This document shows positions 8,459 to 16,279 of a stretch of DNA of 16,279 bases, in pieces. The first letter of the stretch is position 1, and each line of letters starts with the position of its first letter. The DNA lies in the NCBI GenBank assembly GCA_016283985.1, contig JAEENZ010000032.1:1-16279 (forward strand). The letters are read 5' to 3'. The position numbers and the translations under genes are program-made. The stretch is from Bacteroidales bacterium. GTDB taxonomy: Bacteria; Bacteroidota; Bacteroidia; Bacteroidales; UBA932. The notes under the pieces are model-generated. The model was not told the DNA's origin and did no database searches. It was given only the letters and a program-made list of their open reading frames with translations.

Positions 8459-11191
8459 ATGGACTACGATTTCAGAAGTATCGAGAAGAAATGGCAGAAG
8501 CGCTGGGCGGAAAATAAAACCTACAGGACCGTTGAGGACCCTTCCAAGCCGAAGTTCTATGTGTTGGACATGTTCCCTTATCCTTCAGGTGCGGGACTTC
8601 ACGTAGGGCATCCCCTTGGATACATCGCGAGCGACATCTATGCGCGCTACAAGCGCCTGAAGGGCTTCAACGTACTTCATCCCATGGGCTATGACGCCTT
8701 CGGCCTCCCTGCCGAGCAGTATGCCATCCAGACCGGCCAGCATCCCGAGAAGACCACCACCGAGAACGTGGCGCGTTATCGCAGCCAGCTGGACCGCATC
8801 GGCTTCTCGTTCGACTGGGACCGTTCCTTTCGCACCTGCGATCCTGACTACTACAAATGGACGCAGTGGGCATTCATACGCATGTTCAAGAGCTGGTACG
8901 ACCCCCAGATGGATAAGGCCCGTCCGATCAACGAGCTGATTGCCAAGTTCGAGTCCACCGGTTACGATGACATCACCCCCGAAGCATGGAAGAAGGCGTC
9001 CGAGAAGGAGAAATCCGATATCCTGATGCGTTATCGCATTGCCTATCAGGGAGAAACGTCCGTCAACTGGTGCGAAGGCCTGGGTACCGTCCTTGCCAAT
9101 GACGAGGTGAAGGACGGCCTTTCCGTGCGTGGCGGTTTCCCCGTGGAGCAGAAGAAGATGACCCAGTGGCAGCTTCGCGTTTCGGCTTATGCCGGACGCC
9201 TGCTGGACAGCCTCGAGGCTCTGGACTGGTCCGATTCCCTCAAGGAGATGCAGCGCAACTGGATTGGCCGCAGCGAGGGCACCGAGATGGTGTTCGACAC
9301 CGTCTGCGGCGACGTGCACAAGCCCATCACCATCTTCACTACCCGTGCGGACACCGTTTTCGGAGTGACCTTCATGGTGCTTGCCCCTGAAAGCGAGTTG
9401 GTGGATGAACTGACCACACCCGAGCAGAAAGAGGCGGTTGCTGCATATATCAAGGAAGTGAAGAAGAAGACGGAGCGTGAGCGCATCGCGGAAACGAAGA
9501 CCGTAACCGGCGTATTCTCAGGCTCTTACGGCATCAACCCCCTCACCGGGGAGAAGGTGCCCATCTGGATTTCGGAGTATGTCCTTGCAGGCTACGGCAC
9601 CGGCGCCATCATGGCGGTTCCCGCCCACGACAGCCGCGACTATGCCTTTGCGAAGAAGTTCGGCCTGCCCATCATCCCCCTCATCGAAGGGGCTGACGTG
9701 AGCGAACAGAGCTTCGATGCCAAGGAAGGCGTCATGATCAATTCCGGATTCCTGAACGGGATGAACGTGAAGGAGGCGATAGAGGCCGCCAAGGACTATG
9801 TGGAGGCCCACGGGCTAGGCCGGCGCAAGACCAACTACCGCCTGCGCGATGCCATCTTCAGCCGCCAGCGCTACTGGGGCGAGCCTTTCCCCATCTATTA
9901 CAAGGATGGCATCGCGACTCCCGTTCCCGACGAAGACCTGCCGCTGCTTCTCCCGGAAATCGAATCCTACAAATCGAAGAACGGAGAACCGCCGCTTGCA
10001 CGTGCAAAGGACTGGACATACAACGGATATCCCCTCGAGACCAGCACTATGCCGGGATTCGCGGGATCCAGCGCATACTATCTCCGCTACATGGATCCCC
10101 ACAACGACGAGGCGCTGGTCAGTGCAGAGGCCGATAAGTACTGGAGGAACGTGGACCTTTACGTGGGCGGCACAGAGCACGCTACGGGCCATCTGATTTA
10201 TTCCCGTTTCTGGAACAAGTTCCTCTACGACCTCGGTTATGTCTGCGAGGACGAACCTTTCCGCAAGCTCGTCAACCAGGGCATGATCCAGGGACGCTCG
10301 AACTTCGTATACCGCGTGGTCGGCACCAACAAGTTCGTCTCCCTCGGCCTTAAGGACAAGTACGAAACCACCGAAATCCACGTGGACATAAACATAGTGC
10401 GTAACGACAGGCTCGACCTCGAGGCGTTCAAGGCCTGGAGACCCGAGTACAACGATGCCGAATTCATTCTCGAGAACGGCGAATACATCTGCGGATGGGC
10501 CGTGGAGAAGATGAGCAAGAGCATGTTCAACGTCGTGAATCCCGACGACATCTGCGAGAGCTACGGTGCCGATACGCTGAGGCTTTACGAGATGTTCCTG
10601 GGCCCCGTGGAGCAGAGCAAACCCTGGGATACAAAGGGAATCGACGGCGTGAACAGGTTCCTCCGCAAGTTCTGGAGAATGTTCTACGACAGGGATACCT
10701 TCCTGGTTACCGACAAGCCTGCCACTCCGGCGGAACTTAAGGCCCTGCACAAGCTGATCGGCAAGGAGCAGGAAGACATCGAATCCTTCTCCTACAATAC
10801 CACCATCAGCGCGTTCATGATCGCGCTGAACGAGCTCACGGAGCTGAAGTGCAGTTCCCGCGAGATTCTGGAACCTCTGGTCGTGCTGCTTTCTCCTTTC
10901 GCCCCGCACATCGCCGAGGAACTCTGGGAGAAGCTCGGCCACGATACCAGCGTCACCATAGCTGCGTTCCCCGAGTACAAGCCTGAACTGACGGTTGAGA
11001 ACAATGTGACTTATCCCGTGTCTTTCAATGGTAGGACCCGTTTCATGGTGGATATGCCTAAGAGCGCCTCTCCCGCTGAAGTCGAGGCTCAGGTGCGCTC
11101 CATGGAGCAGACGGCCAAGTGGGTAGGCGAGCAGAGTATAGTCAAAGTCATTGTGGTTCCCGGCAGGATAGTCAACATAGTCGTGAAATGA
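8459..11191 (+). CDS. leuS: Leucyl-tRNA synthetase
   Basis: This class I synthetase charges tRNA-Leu with leucine. The 910-residue length fits Bacteroidota LeuRS. The HIGH motif is HVGH at 48-51 after FPYPSGAGL. The CP1 editing domain, which hydrolyses mischarged tRNA, is intact: TTRAD at 294-298 and [10 protein letters not shown] at 385-394, including the conserved Asp. KMSKS is at 684-688, followed by the anticodon-binding helical domain and a C-terminal domain. The first zinc-module region reads [15 protein letters not shown] and lacks the CxxC seen in E. coli, which I recall as common in this phylum. It starts 5 nt after the M28/TonB_C stop. Its TGA stop overlaps the ATG of the first yitT gene (ATGA). 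Confidence 0.97.
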   Translation: MDYDFRSIEKKWQKRWAENKTYRTVEDPSKPKFYVLDMFPYPSGAGLHVGHPLGYIASDIYARYKRLKGFNVLHPMGYDAFGLPAEQYAIQTGQHPEKTTTENVARYRSQLDRIGFSFDWDRSFRTCDPDYYKWTQWAFIRMFKSWYDPQMDKARPINELIAKFESTGYDDITPEAWKKASEKEKSDILMRYRIAYQGETSVNWCEGLGTVLANDEVKDGLSVRGGFPVEQKKMTQWQLRVSAYAGRLLDSLEALDWSDSLKEMQRNWIGRSEGTEMVFDTVCGDVHKPITIFTTRADTVFGVTFMVLAPESELVDELTTPEQKEAVAAYIKEVKKKTERERIAETKTVTGVFSGSYGINPLTGEKVPIWISEYVLAGYGTGAIMAVPAHDSRDYAFAKKFGLPIIPLIEGADVSEQSFDAKEGVMINSGFLNGMNVKEAIEAAKDYVEAHGLGRRKTNYRLRDAIFSRQRYWGEPFPIYYKDGIATPVPDEDLPLLLPEIESYKSKNGEPPLARAKDWTYNGYPLETSTMPGFAGSSAYYLRYMDPHNDEALVSAEADKYWRNVDLYVGGTEHATGHLIYSRFWNKFLYDLGYVCEDEPFRKLVNQGMIQGRSNFVYRVVGTNKFVSLGLKDKYETTEIHVDINIVRNDRLDLEAFKAWRPEYNDAEFILENGEYICGWAVEKMSKSMFNVVNPDDICESYGADTLRLYEMFLGPVEQSKPWDTKGIDGVNRFLRKFWRMFYDRDTFLVTDKPATPAELKALHKLIGKEQEDIESFSYNTTISAFMIALNELTELKCSSREILEPLVVLLSPFAPHIAEELWEKLGHDTSVTIAAFPEYKPELTVENNVTYPVSFNGRTRFMVDMPKSASPAEVEAQVRSMEQTAKWVGEQSIVKVIVVPGRIVNIVVK

Positions 11192-12129
11192 AAAAGAAGA
11201 ATAAATTAGTTTCGATCCTGACCGATTACCTGGTGATGACGCTGGGCGTGCTGTTCGTCACCGTCGCATGGGAATGCTTTATGATTCCGAACGGGATGTC
11301 CGCAGGCGGTCTCATGGGTCTTTGCGCCGTTATCGAATACGCCACCGGCGGAGCAATCATCGCATCCTATTCATTTACCGTGATCAATGCATTGCTCATT
11401 ATCCTGGCAGTGTTGGTGTTCGGCATAGGATTCGGTTTCCGTACGCTCTATTGCATTGCCATCCAGGCACTTGCACTGAAACTTTTCGCTGGCTTGGGCT
11501 TCCTCCAGGCAATTCCGGGCAATTTCCTTTACGTGCCCGAGAAAGTGATGATTCCCGTCATCTCCGGCGTGCTGGAGGCGGTGGGAATAGGCCTTACCAT
11601 ACGCAAGGGCGGCAGCACCGGAGGCACCGATATCGTCGCCCTGATAGTGAACAAATACTGGCCCGTGGCGCTCAGCAGGATGTTCCTCATCACCGACTTC
11701 ATCATCATCACCTCCATACTCTTCCTTCCCGGAAGGGCTTTCGGCGACATGGTCTACGGATATATCATGATGGCCGCCTATGCCTGCGTGATCGACTTCG
11801 TGGTCGTGGGCGACAGGGGAGCGGTGCAGCTGCTGGTGTTCTCATCCAAGCATAAGGAGATTGCGGATTACATTACCGGCAAGATGGAACGCGGAGTGAC
11901 CGTGCTCAAGGCTATAGGCTGGTATACCAAGCAGGAAAAGGACGTCCTCCTCCTTCTCATGCGGCGCAACGAAGTCCCGGAAGTATCCAAGTTCATCAAG
12001 GACCTCGATGACAAGGCGTTCATGACCGTCAACCCGGTAGGTGGCGTGTACGGAGAGGGTTTCGAAGAGATAAAGGCCGGTATTTCGAATTCAAAAAAGA
12101 AAAAAGGCGATGGCGATAAACAAAACTAG
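11188..12129 (+). CDS. YitT-family membrane protein, first copy
   Basis: The 313-residue protein has the YitT layout: five or six N-terminal transmembrane helices (about 11-210) with the conserved GGSTGGTD motif at 141-148, and a cytoplasmic DUF2179 domain (about 225-295, including [20 protein letters not shown] and [10 protein letters not shown]). The function of the family is not settled; some members are described as transporters. I chose the ATG at 11188 because the longer reading frame from 11119 adds 23 residues with no family match, taken from leuS sequence in another frame. The ATG overlaps the leuS stop by 4 nt, so coupled translation is likely. The tail is very Lys-rich ([11 protein letters not shown]) and is encoded by the part that overlaps the next gene. 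Confidence 0.9.
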   Translation: MKKKNKLVSILTDYLVMTLGVLFVTVAWECFMIPNGMSAGGLMGLCAVIEYATGGAIIASYSFTVINALLIILAVLVFGIGFGFRTLYCIAIQALALKLFAGLGFLQAIPGNFLYVPEKVMIPVISGVLEAVGIGLTIRKGGSTGGTDIVALIVNKYWPVALSRMFLITDFIIITSILFLPGRAFGDMVYGYIMMAAYACVIDFVVVGDRGAVQLLVFSSKHKEIADYITGKMERGVTVLKAIGWYTKQEKDVLLLLMRRNEVPEVSKFIKDLDDKAFMTVNPVGGVYGEGFEEIKAGISNSKKKKGDGDKQN

Positions 12130-13042
12130 TGTCGGCCGTACGGTCAAGGAGTATGCGCTGGTCACCTTCGGCATACTGCTGTATGTGCTGGGGTGGAGCA
12201 TCTTCCTGGTTACCAACAACCTTGTGGGAGGAGGAATCACGGGTCTTTCCGCTATCCTGCAATACGCTACCCACGGGGTCGTCAAGATAGGATATTCCTA
12301 TTTCGTTATCAACGTCGGCCTTATCGTGGCGGCCCTGTTCGTACTCGGATTCGGCTTCGGATGGAAGACGATCTATGCGACCGTGCTTGCATCCATAGGT
12401 CTGAACGTGTTCCAGTCGGTCATCCCCATGGATTTCATCCAGGCGATAGCCCTGGACAACGGCAAGCTGATGAGTACGATCATGGGCGGAATCATGACGG
12501 GTGTCGGCATTGGATTCACGATGGTGGCCGGCGGCAGCACCGGCGGCACGGACATCATAGCCCTGATGGTGAACAAGTACCGCAATGTCTCCCCCGGACG
12601 CCTCATCCTATATATGGACGTCGTCATCATCCTTTCTTCGCTTCTGGTGCCTTCCTACAAGCCTTCCGGAGAGCTGATGCCCTTCGTGGACAAGCTGACC
12701 ACGGTAGTTTACGGTTTCATCCTGATAACCATAAACAGCACCGTGCTGGACCTGGTGATATCGGGTTCGCGGCAGAGCGTGCAGCTGTTCATCCTGTCCA
12801 AGCATTATGCGGAGATAGCGGATGCGATTACCAAGGATCTCCACAGGGGGGTGACGGTGCTGGACGGTAAGGGCTGGTACACGAAGGAGAACACCGAAGT
12901 TCTGATGGTCCTGACACGCAAGGCGGACCTGAACCTTATGCTCCGCTACATCAAGACCATCGATCCGGACGCATTCCTTTCGGTTTCTTCGGTTACCGGC
13001 GTTTACGGAAAGGGATTCGATGTGATAAAGAAGAAGATGTAG
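12110..13042 (+). CDS. YitT-family membrane protein, second copy
   Basis: The 310-residue paralog of the preceding gene has the same architecture: N-terminal transmembrane helices and GGSTGGTD again at 141-148, then a DUF2179 domain with RGVTVLDGKGWYTKENTEVL and TGVYGKGFDVI. The two copies differ throughout and align with a small insertion in the second between the GGSTGGTD motif and DUF2179 (the PSYKPSGELMPF segment). They are therefore old duplicates and not a recent copying event. The ATG at 12110 lies inside the end of the first gene (20-nt overlap in a different frame). An AAAAAGG stretch just upstream could serve as a ribosome site. It is the last gene of the block; the terminator follows 55 nt downstream. 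The pair may form a hetero-oligomer (inference). Confidence 0.9.
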   Translation: MAINKTSVGRTVKEYALVTFGILLYVLGWSIFLVTNNLVGGGITGLSAILQYATHGVVKIGYSYFVINVGLIVAALFVLGFGFGWKTIYATVLASIGLNVFQSVIPMDFIQAIALDNGKLMSTIMGGIMTGVGIGFTMVAGGSTGGTDIIALMVNKYRNVSPGRLILYMDVVIILSSLLVPSYKPSGELMPFVDKLTTVVYGFILITINSTVLDLVISGSRQSVQLFILSKHYAEIADAITKDLHRGVTVLDGKGWYTKENTEVLMVLTRKADLNLMLRYIKTIDPDAFLSVSSVTGVYGKGFDVIKKKM

Positions 13043-13064
13043 GTTTTATATGTAGGTCTGAATA

Positions 13065-13079
13065 TTTTCGTATCGAAAA
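13065..13079. repeat. Short palindrome after the yitT pair
   Basis: TTTTCG (13065-13070) and CGAAAA (13074-13079) form perfect 6-bp arms around TAT. It sits 22 nt after the second yitT stop and 18 nt before the terminator. It could be an operator for the AraC-type gene downstream, an extra RNA hairpin, or chance. Confidence 0.4.
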
Positions 13080-13097
13080 CAATTATTTTGGTTTTTA

Positions 13098-13131
13098 CCC
13101 CCGTTCCGGACTACCACCGGGGCGGGTTTTT
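13098..13131 (+). terminator. Intrinsic terminator at the end of the gyrA-yitT block
   Basis: CCCGTTCCGG (13100-13109) pairs with CCGGGGCGGG (13117-13126) as a 10-bp stem with two G-U pairs and a 7-nt loop, followed at once by five T residues (13127-13131). On the minus strand no T-run would follow, so it works in the plus direction only. Confidence 0.85.
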
Positions 13132-13168
13132 GTTATAACTTGGCCGGCGATAACAAGAAACCGAACCA

Positions 13169-14230
13169 ATGAAAAGAATCTTCACGATCCATCTTGTCCT
13201 TCGTGTCATACCAGTGGTCCTGTTCGTGCTGCTCTTCCTGCTGGACCTGGCCTCGAAGGCATCGGAGGGGATGGAAATGCGTCTTTGCTGTTATCTGCTC
13301 GCGTCCGCGGTCATTTATGTCGCGTATCCGCTCACGCGCGACGAGCCATCCACTTCCATGCGTTTCAGCGCCGTATGCTCCGTTTTCTATATTGGCGCAG
13401 CCTTGATGCTGGACGGTCCGGAGACCATCGTGTACCTGTTTCTGTTGCCTACGGTGTTGTTTACGCTGGTATATGTATCCGCAGGCCTTTCGGTAAAATA
13501 CAAGGAACCGTCGGCGGTTTTCCGAAAGGATGCAGCCTGGTGCTGCGCGGAAGAGGATTCAAGGAGTTTTTACTCTTTCATCATACTGGCCGCGTGCATT
13601 GCGTTGATCTTGCTATGGCAAGAGAATGCAAAACCGGTCGTGACGCTTTCGGCGTCGTTTTTCCTTCTCATACTGGATATTATACTGCATGTGCGCGCCT
13701 ATACGGGGAGGACCATGCTTATGGGGGAGCGGAAAGAACGCCGTATACAGACCATCCTGCTGGCGAACGGCCGTATGGCGGATGTGGTGCCGGAAGTTAA
13801 CAGTGCCATACTCTCAAAGTCGTACAGGCGTATAGAACAGTTCATGAGGGAACACAAGCCCTATCTCGACGACAGTTTTACGCTGGAAAAGATGTCGGAT
13901 ATGCTTAAACTCAACAAGGTATATATCAGCCGTGCTATAAACAAGTTCACGGCCAAAAACTTCCGACAGTACGTCAACTGGCACAGGGTGCTCTATTCCG
14001 TGGAACTTATGAGGGCCGATCCGTGGCTGAAGGTGATAGAACTGGCCTTCATGTCCGGTTTCCATTCCCAGGTAACCTATAACATGTGCTTCAAGCTGTT
14101 CATGGACGAGACGCCGTCCGACATGATTTCCCGGCTCAGACTTCAACAACCCCGGCCGGAACTTTCCAGGATAGAGGTAAATCTGCCTCCAGATGAAGTT
14201 GTTCCTTCTTCACGGGATGAAGGAAAGTGA
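13169..14230 (+). CDS. Membrane-anchored AraC-type transcription regulator
   Basis: The 353-residue protein has six predicted transmembrane helices (about 8-28, 37-55, 66-82, 86-107, 133-150 and 157-175), then a short linker and an AraC/XylS DNA-binding domain (about 215-322). In this domain the first helix-turn-helix is around FTLEKMSDMLKLNKVYISRA and the second around VIELAFMSGFHSQVTYN. Membrane-bound AraC regulators with a sensor in the bilayer are known in Bacteroidota, but I do not recognise this subfamily or its ligand. The start follows the terminator by 38 nt. The sequence TAACTTGG upstream is only a one-mismatch match to the -7 consensus. The last residues (323-353), beyond the DNA-binding domain, overlap the convergent RluA-family gene by 95 nt. 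Targets are unknown; self-regulation or control of the convergent or neighbouring genes is a guess. Confidence 0.87.
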   Translation: MKRIFTIHLVLRVIPVVLFVLLFLLDLASKASEGMEMRLCCYLLASAVIYVAYPLTRDEPSTSMRFSAVCSVFYIGAALMLDGPETIVYLFLLPTVLFTLVYVSAGLSVKYKEPSAVFRKDAAWCCAEEDSRSFYSFIILAACIALILLWQENAKPVVTLSASFFLLILDIILHVRAYTGRTMLMGERKERRIQTILLANGRMADVVPEVNSAILSKSYRRIEQFMREHKPYLDDSFTLEKMSDMLKLNKVYISRAINKFTAKNFRQYVNWHRVLYSVELMRADPWLKVIELAFMSGFHSQVTYNMCFKLFMDETPSDMISRLRLQQPRPELSRIEVNLPPDEVVPSSRDEGK

Positions 14231-14831
14231 TGCCGTGCGCCTGCAGGCAGATGCCCCCGTCCGGATTCGAGCGCGGAGCCCCGTATTTCAGGTCGCCCTT
14301 TATGGGGCAGCCGATATGGGAGAGCTGGCAGCGTATCTGGTGGTGTCTTCCAGTGAGAAGCTCCACTTCCAGGAGATGATATCGTTCAGTATCGGCAATG
14401 TGGCGATAGCGCAGTTTGGCGAGTTTTGCTTTGGGCCCCGGCTTGCGCGTGATGAAACTCTTGTTCAGCTTTTCGTTACGCTCCATCCAGTCTTCCAGAA
14501 GGCCTTCCGGCTCCGCGGGAGCGGCGCAGCATAACGCCATATAGGTCTTGTGAACCTCACCGTCGCGGAACATGGCATTCAGCCTTTCGAGAGCCTTCGA
14601 TGTCTTGGCAAACACGCATAGTCCGCACACTGGCCTGTCCAGGCGGTGCGGCACGCCCATGAACACGTTTCCGGGTTTGTTGTCCCGTTCCTTTATGAAG
14701 GCTTTCAGAATCTCGGAGAGGGGAGTGTCGCCGGTCTTGTCTCCCTGCACTATCTCACCCGCCTTCTTGTCTATGACGAGCAGGTGGTTGTCTTCGTAAA
14801 CTATGCGGGATGCTATGTCGGCGTAATCCAT
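14136..14831 (-). CDS. RluA-family pseudouridine synthase
   Basis: The 231-residue protein converts uridine to pseudouridine in rRNA or tRNA. The catalytic motif HRLDRP holds Asp65, the site of attack on the base. LTGRHHQIRCQLSHIGCPIKGD is the conserved substrate/active-site region near the C-terminus, and YMALC with the preceding VHKTY is the usual mid-domain strand. There is no S4 RNA-binding domain, so it is of the short RluA/TruC-like type; the exact target base is not predictable. I chose the ATG at 14831 (MDYADIASRIVYEDNHLL). The open frame to 15116 runs upstream into dnaK and lacks family similarity. A TATCTTTG promoter element lies 7 nt before the start. It is convergent with the AraC-type gene, with 95 nt of tail overlap, and divergent from dnaK. 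Confidence 0.93.
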   Translation of the reverse strand: MDYADIASRIVYEDNHLLVIDKKAGEIVQGDKTGDTPLSEILKAFIKERDNKPGNVFMGVPHRLDRPVCGLCVFAKTSKALERLNAMFRDGEVHKTYMALCCAAPAEPEGLLEDWMERNEKLNKSFITRKPGPKAKLAKLRYRHIADTERYHLLEVELLTGRHHQIRCQLSHIGCPIKGDLKYGAPRSNPDGGICLQAHGITFLHPVKKEQLHLEADLPLSWKVPAGVVEV

Positions 14832-14838
14832 GGCTGTG

Positions 14839-14846
14839 CAAAGATA
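14839..14846 (-). promoter_or_regulatory. -7 element for the RluA-family gene
   Basis: Read on the minus strand the sequence is TATCTTTG followed by C, a full match to TAnnTTTG. It ends 7 nt before the ATG at 14831, so the transcript would be nearly leaderless. The palindrome at 14848-14860 lies just upstream of it. No -33 TTTG is obvious. Confidence 0.5.
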
Positions 14847-14847
14847 A

Positions 14848-14860
14848 TGACAATTTGTCA
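14848..14860. repeat. Palindrome TGACAATTTGTCA between the RluA-family gene and dnaK
   Basis: TGACAA and TTGTCA form perfect 6-bp arms around one T. It is centred 1-2 nt upstream of the RluA-family -7 element and about 100 nt upstream of dnaK. It resembles a small operator for a dimeric repressor, but no matching regulator is known to me. It is not CIRCE (TTAGCACTC-N9-GAGTGCTAA). Confidence 0.45.
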
Positions 14861-14900
14861 GTTTTCGTCCGGTGGCACAGCTTTCGTTATAAAGAAAAGC

Positions 14901-14916
14901 GTCGCCTTCGGGTGAC
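14901..14916 (+). other. UUCG-capped hairpin in the dnaK leader
   Basis: GTCGCC (14901-14906) pairs with GGTGAC (14911-14916) through five Watson-Crick pairs and one G-U pair, closed by C-TTCG-G, a very stable tetraloop. It lies 36 nt before the dnaK ATG. There is no following T-run, so it is not an intrinsic terminator. It may stabilise the message or hold the leader. Confidence 0.5.
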
Positions 14917-14939
14917 ATAATTGCAGATAATAAGTAAAA

Positions 14940-14944
14940 AAGGA
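14940..14944 (+). promoter_or_regulatory. Shine-Dalgarno site of dnaK
   Basis: AAGGA within an A-rich run (AAAAAGGA) lies 8 nt before the dnaK ATG at 14953. Most genes in this window lack such a site, so dnaK stands out as a gene with a strong ribosome site, in keeping with high expression. Confidence 0.6.
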
Positions 14945-14952
14945 CACATATT

Positions 14953-16279
<1,327 letters not shown>

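Noticed and set aside
9815..10942. Minus-strand open frame of 375 codons inside leuS
   Set aside because: It is antisense to the LeuRS catalytic region and comes from third-position G/C bias; no domain or start signal supports it.
11119..11187. Start of the first YitT protein at 11119
   Set aside because: It would add 23 polar residues encoded inside leuS, while the ATG at 11188 gives the normal family start and a typical ATGA overlap.
11608..12557. Near-identical direct repeats around the GGSTGGTD motif of the two yitT genes
   Set aside because: The similarity is limited to codons of the conserved motif in two old paralogs and is not a separate repeat element.
14832..14952. CIRCE operator upstream of dnaK
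   Set aside because: Neither half of TTAGCACTC-N9-GAGTGCTAA is present in the spacer.

Overview
The window looks like chromosomal DNA from a member of the Bacteroidales (phylum Bacteroidota). The evidence is the high similarity to Bacteroidota-type GyrA, LeuRS and DnaK, a SPOR-domain lipoprotein and a TonB C-terminal domain protein typical of the phylum, weak or absent Shine-Dalgarno sites at most starts, and several upstream sequences that match the Bacteroidota sigma factor -7 element TAnnTTTG. The G+C content is high for the order (mid-50s by eye), which would fit an Alistipes/Rikenellaceae-like or UBA932-like lineage. That placement is an inference. No mobile element, tRNA, rRNA or CRISPR array was seen.

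Layout. Positions 1-826 (minus strand) hold a two-gene unit: a small stand-alone protein with two Clp N-terminal repeats, followed with a 1-nt overlap by a secreted alpha/beta-hydrolase cut by the window edge. It diverges from gyrA across a short AT-rich spacer that carries one -7-like promoter element on each strand. Positions 925-13042 (plus strand) form one uninterrupted co-directional block of nine genes with gaps of 27 nt or less or with overlaps: gyrA, a periplasmic TPR protein, a CapA-family metallophosphatase-like protein, phoH, a SPOR-domain lipoprotein, a secreted degenerate M28 peptidase-like protein fused to a TonB C-terminal domain, leuS, and two tandem YitT-family membrane proteins. 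The block ends at a good intrinsic terminator (13098-13131). A membrane-anchored AraC-type regulator (13169-14230, plus) follows. Its last codons overlap, tail to tail, an RluA-family pseudouridine synthase (14136-14831, minus). The synthase diverges from dnaK (14953 to the window end, plus) across a 121-nt spacer with a palindrome, a promoter element and a UUCG-capped hairpin.

How the genes fit together. The large block mixes information processing (GyrA, PhoH, LeuRS) with envelope functions (TPR, CapA-like, SPOR lipoprotein, M28/TonB_C protein, YitT pair). ATGA or longer overlaps at capA/phoH, leuS/yitT-1 and yitT-1/yitT-2 suggest translational coupling, and one internal -7-like element sits before the SPOR lipoprotein gene. 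No complete, obviously new multi-gene system (defence, secretion or biosynthetic) is visible. The most unusual items are the M28 pseudoenzyme-TonB_C fusion, the stand-alone Clp-N protein opposite gyrA, the six-helix membrane AraC regulator with its convergent overlap, overlapping hairpins around the GTG start of the CapA-like gene, and the dnaK leader structure.
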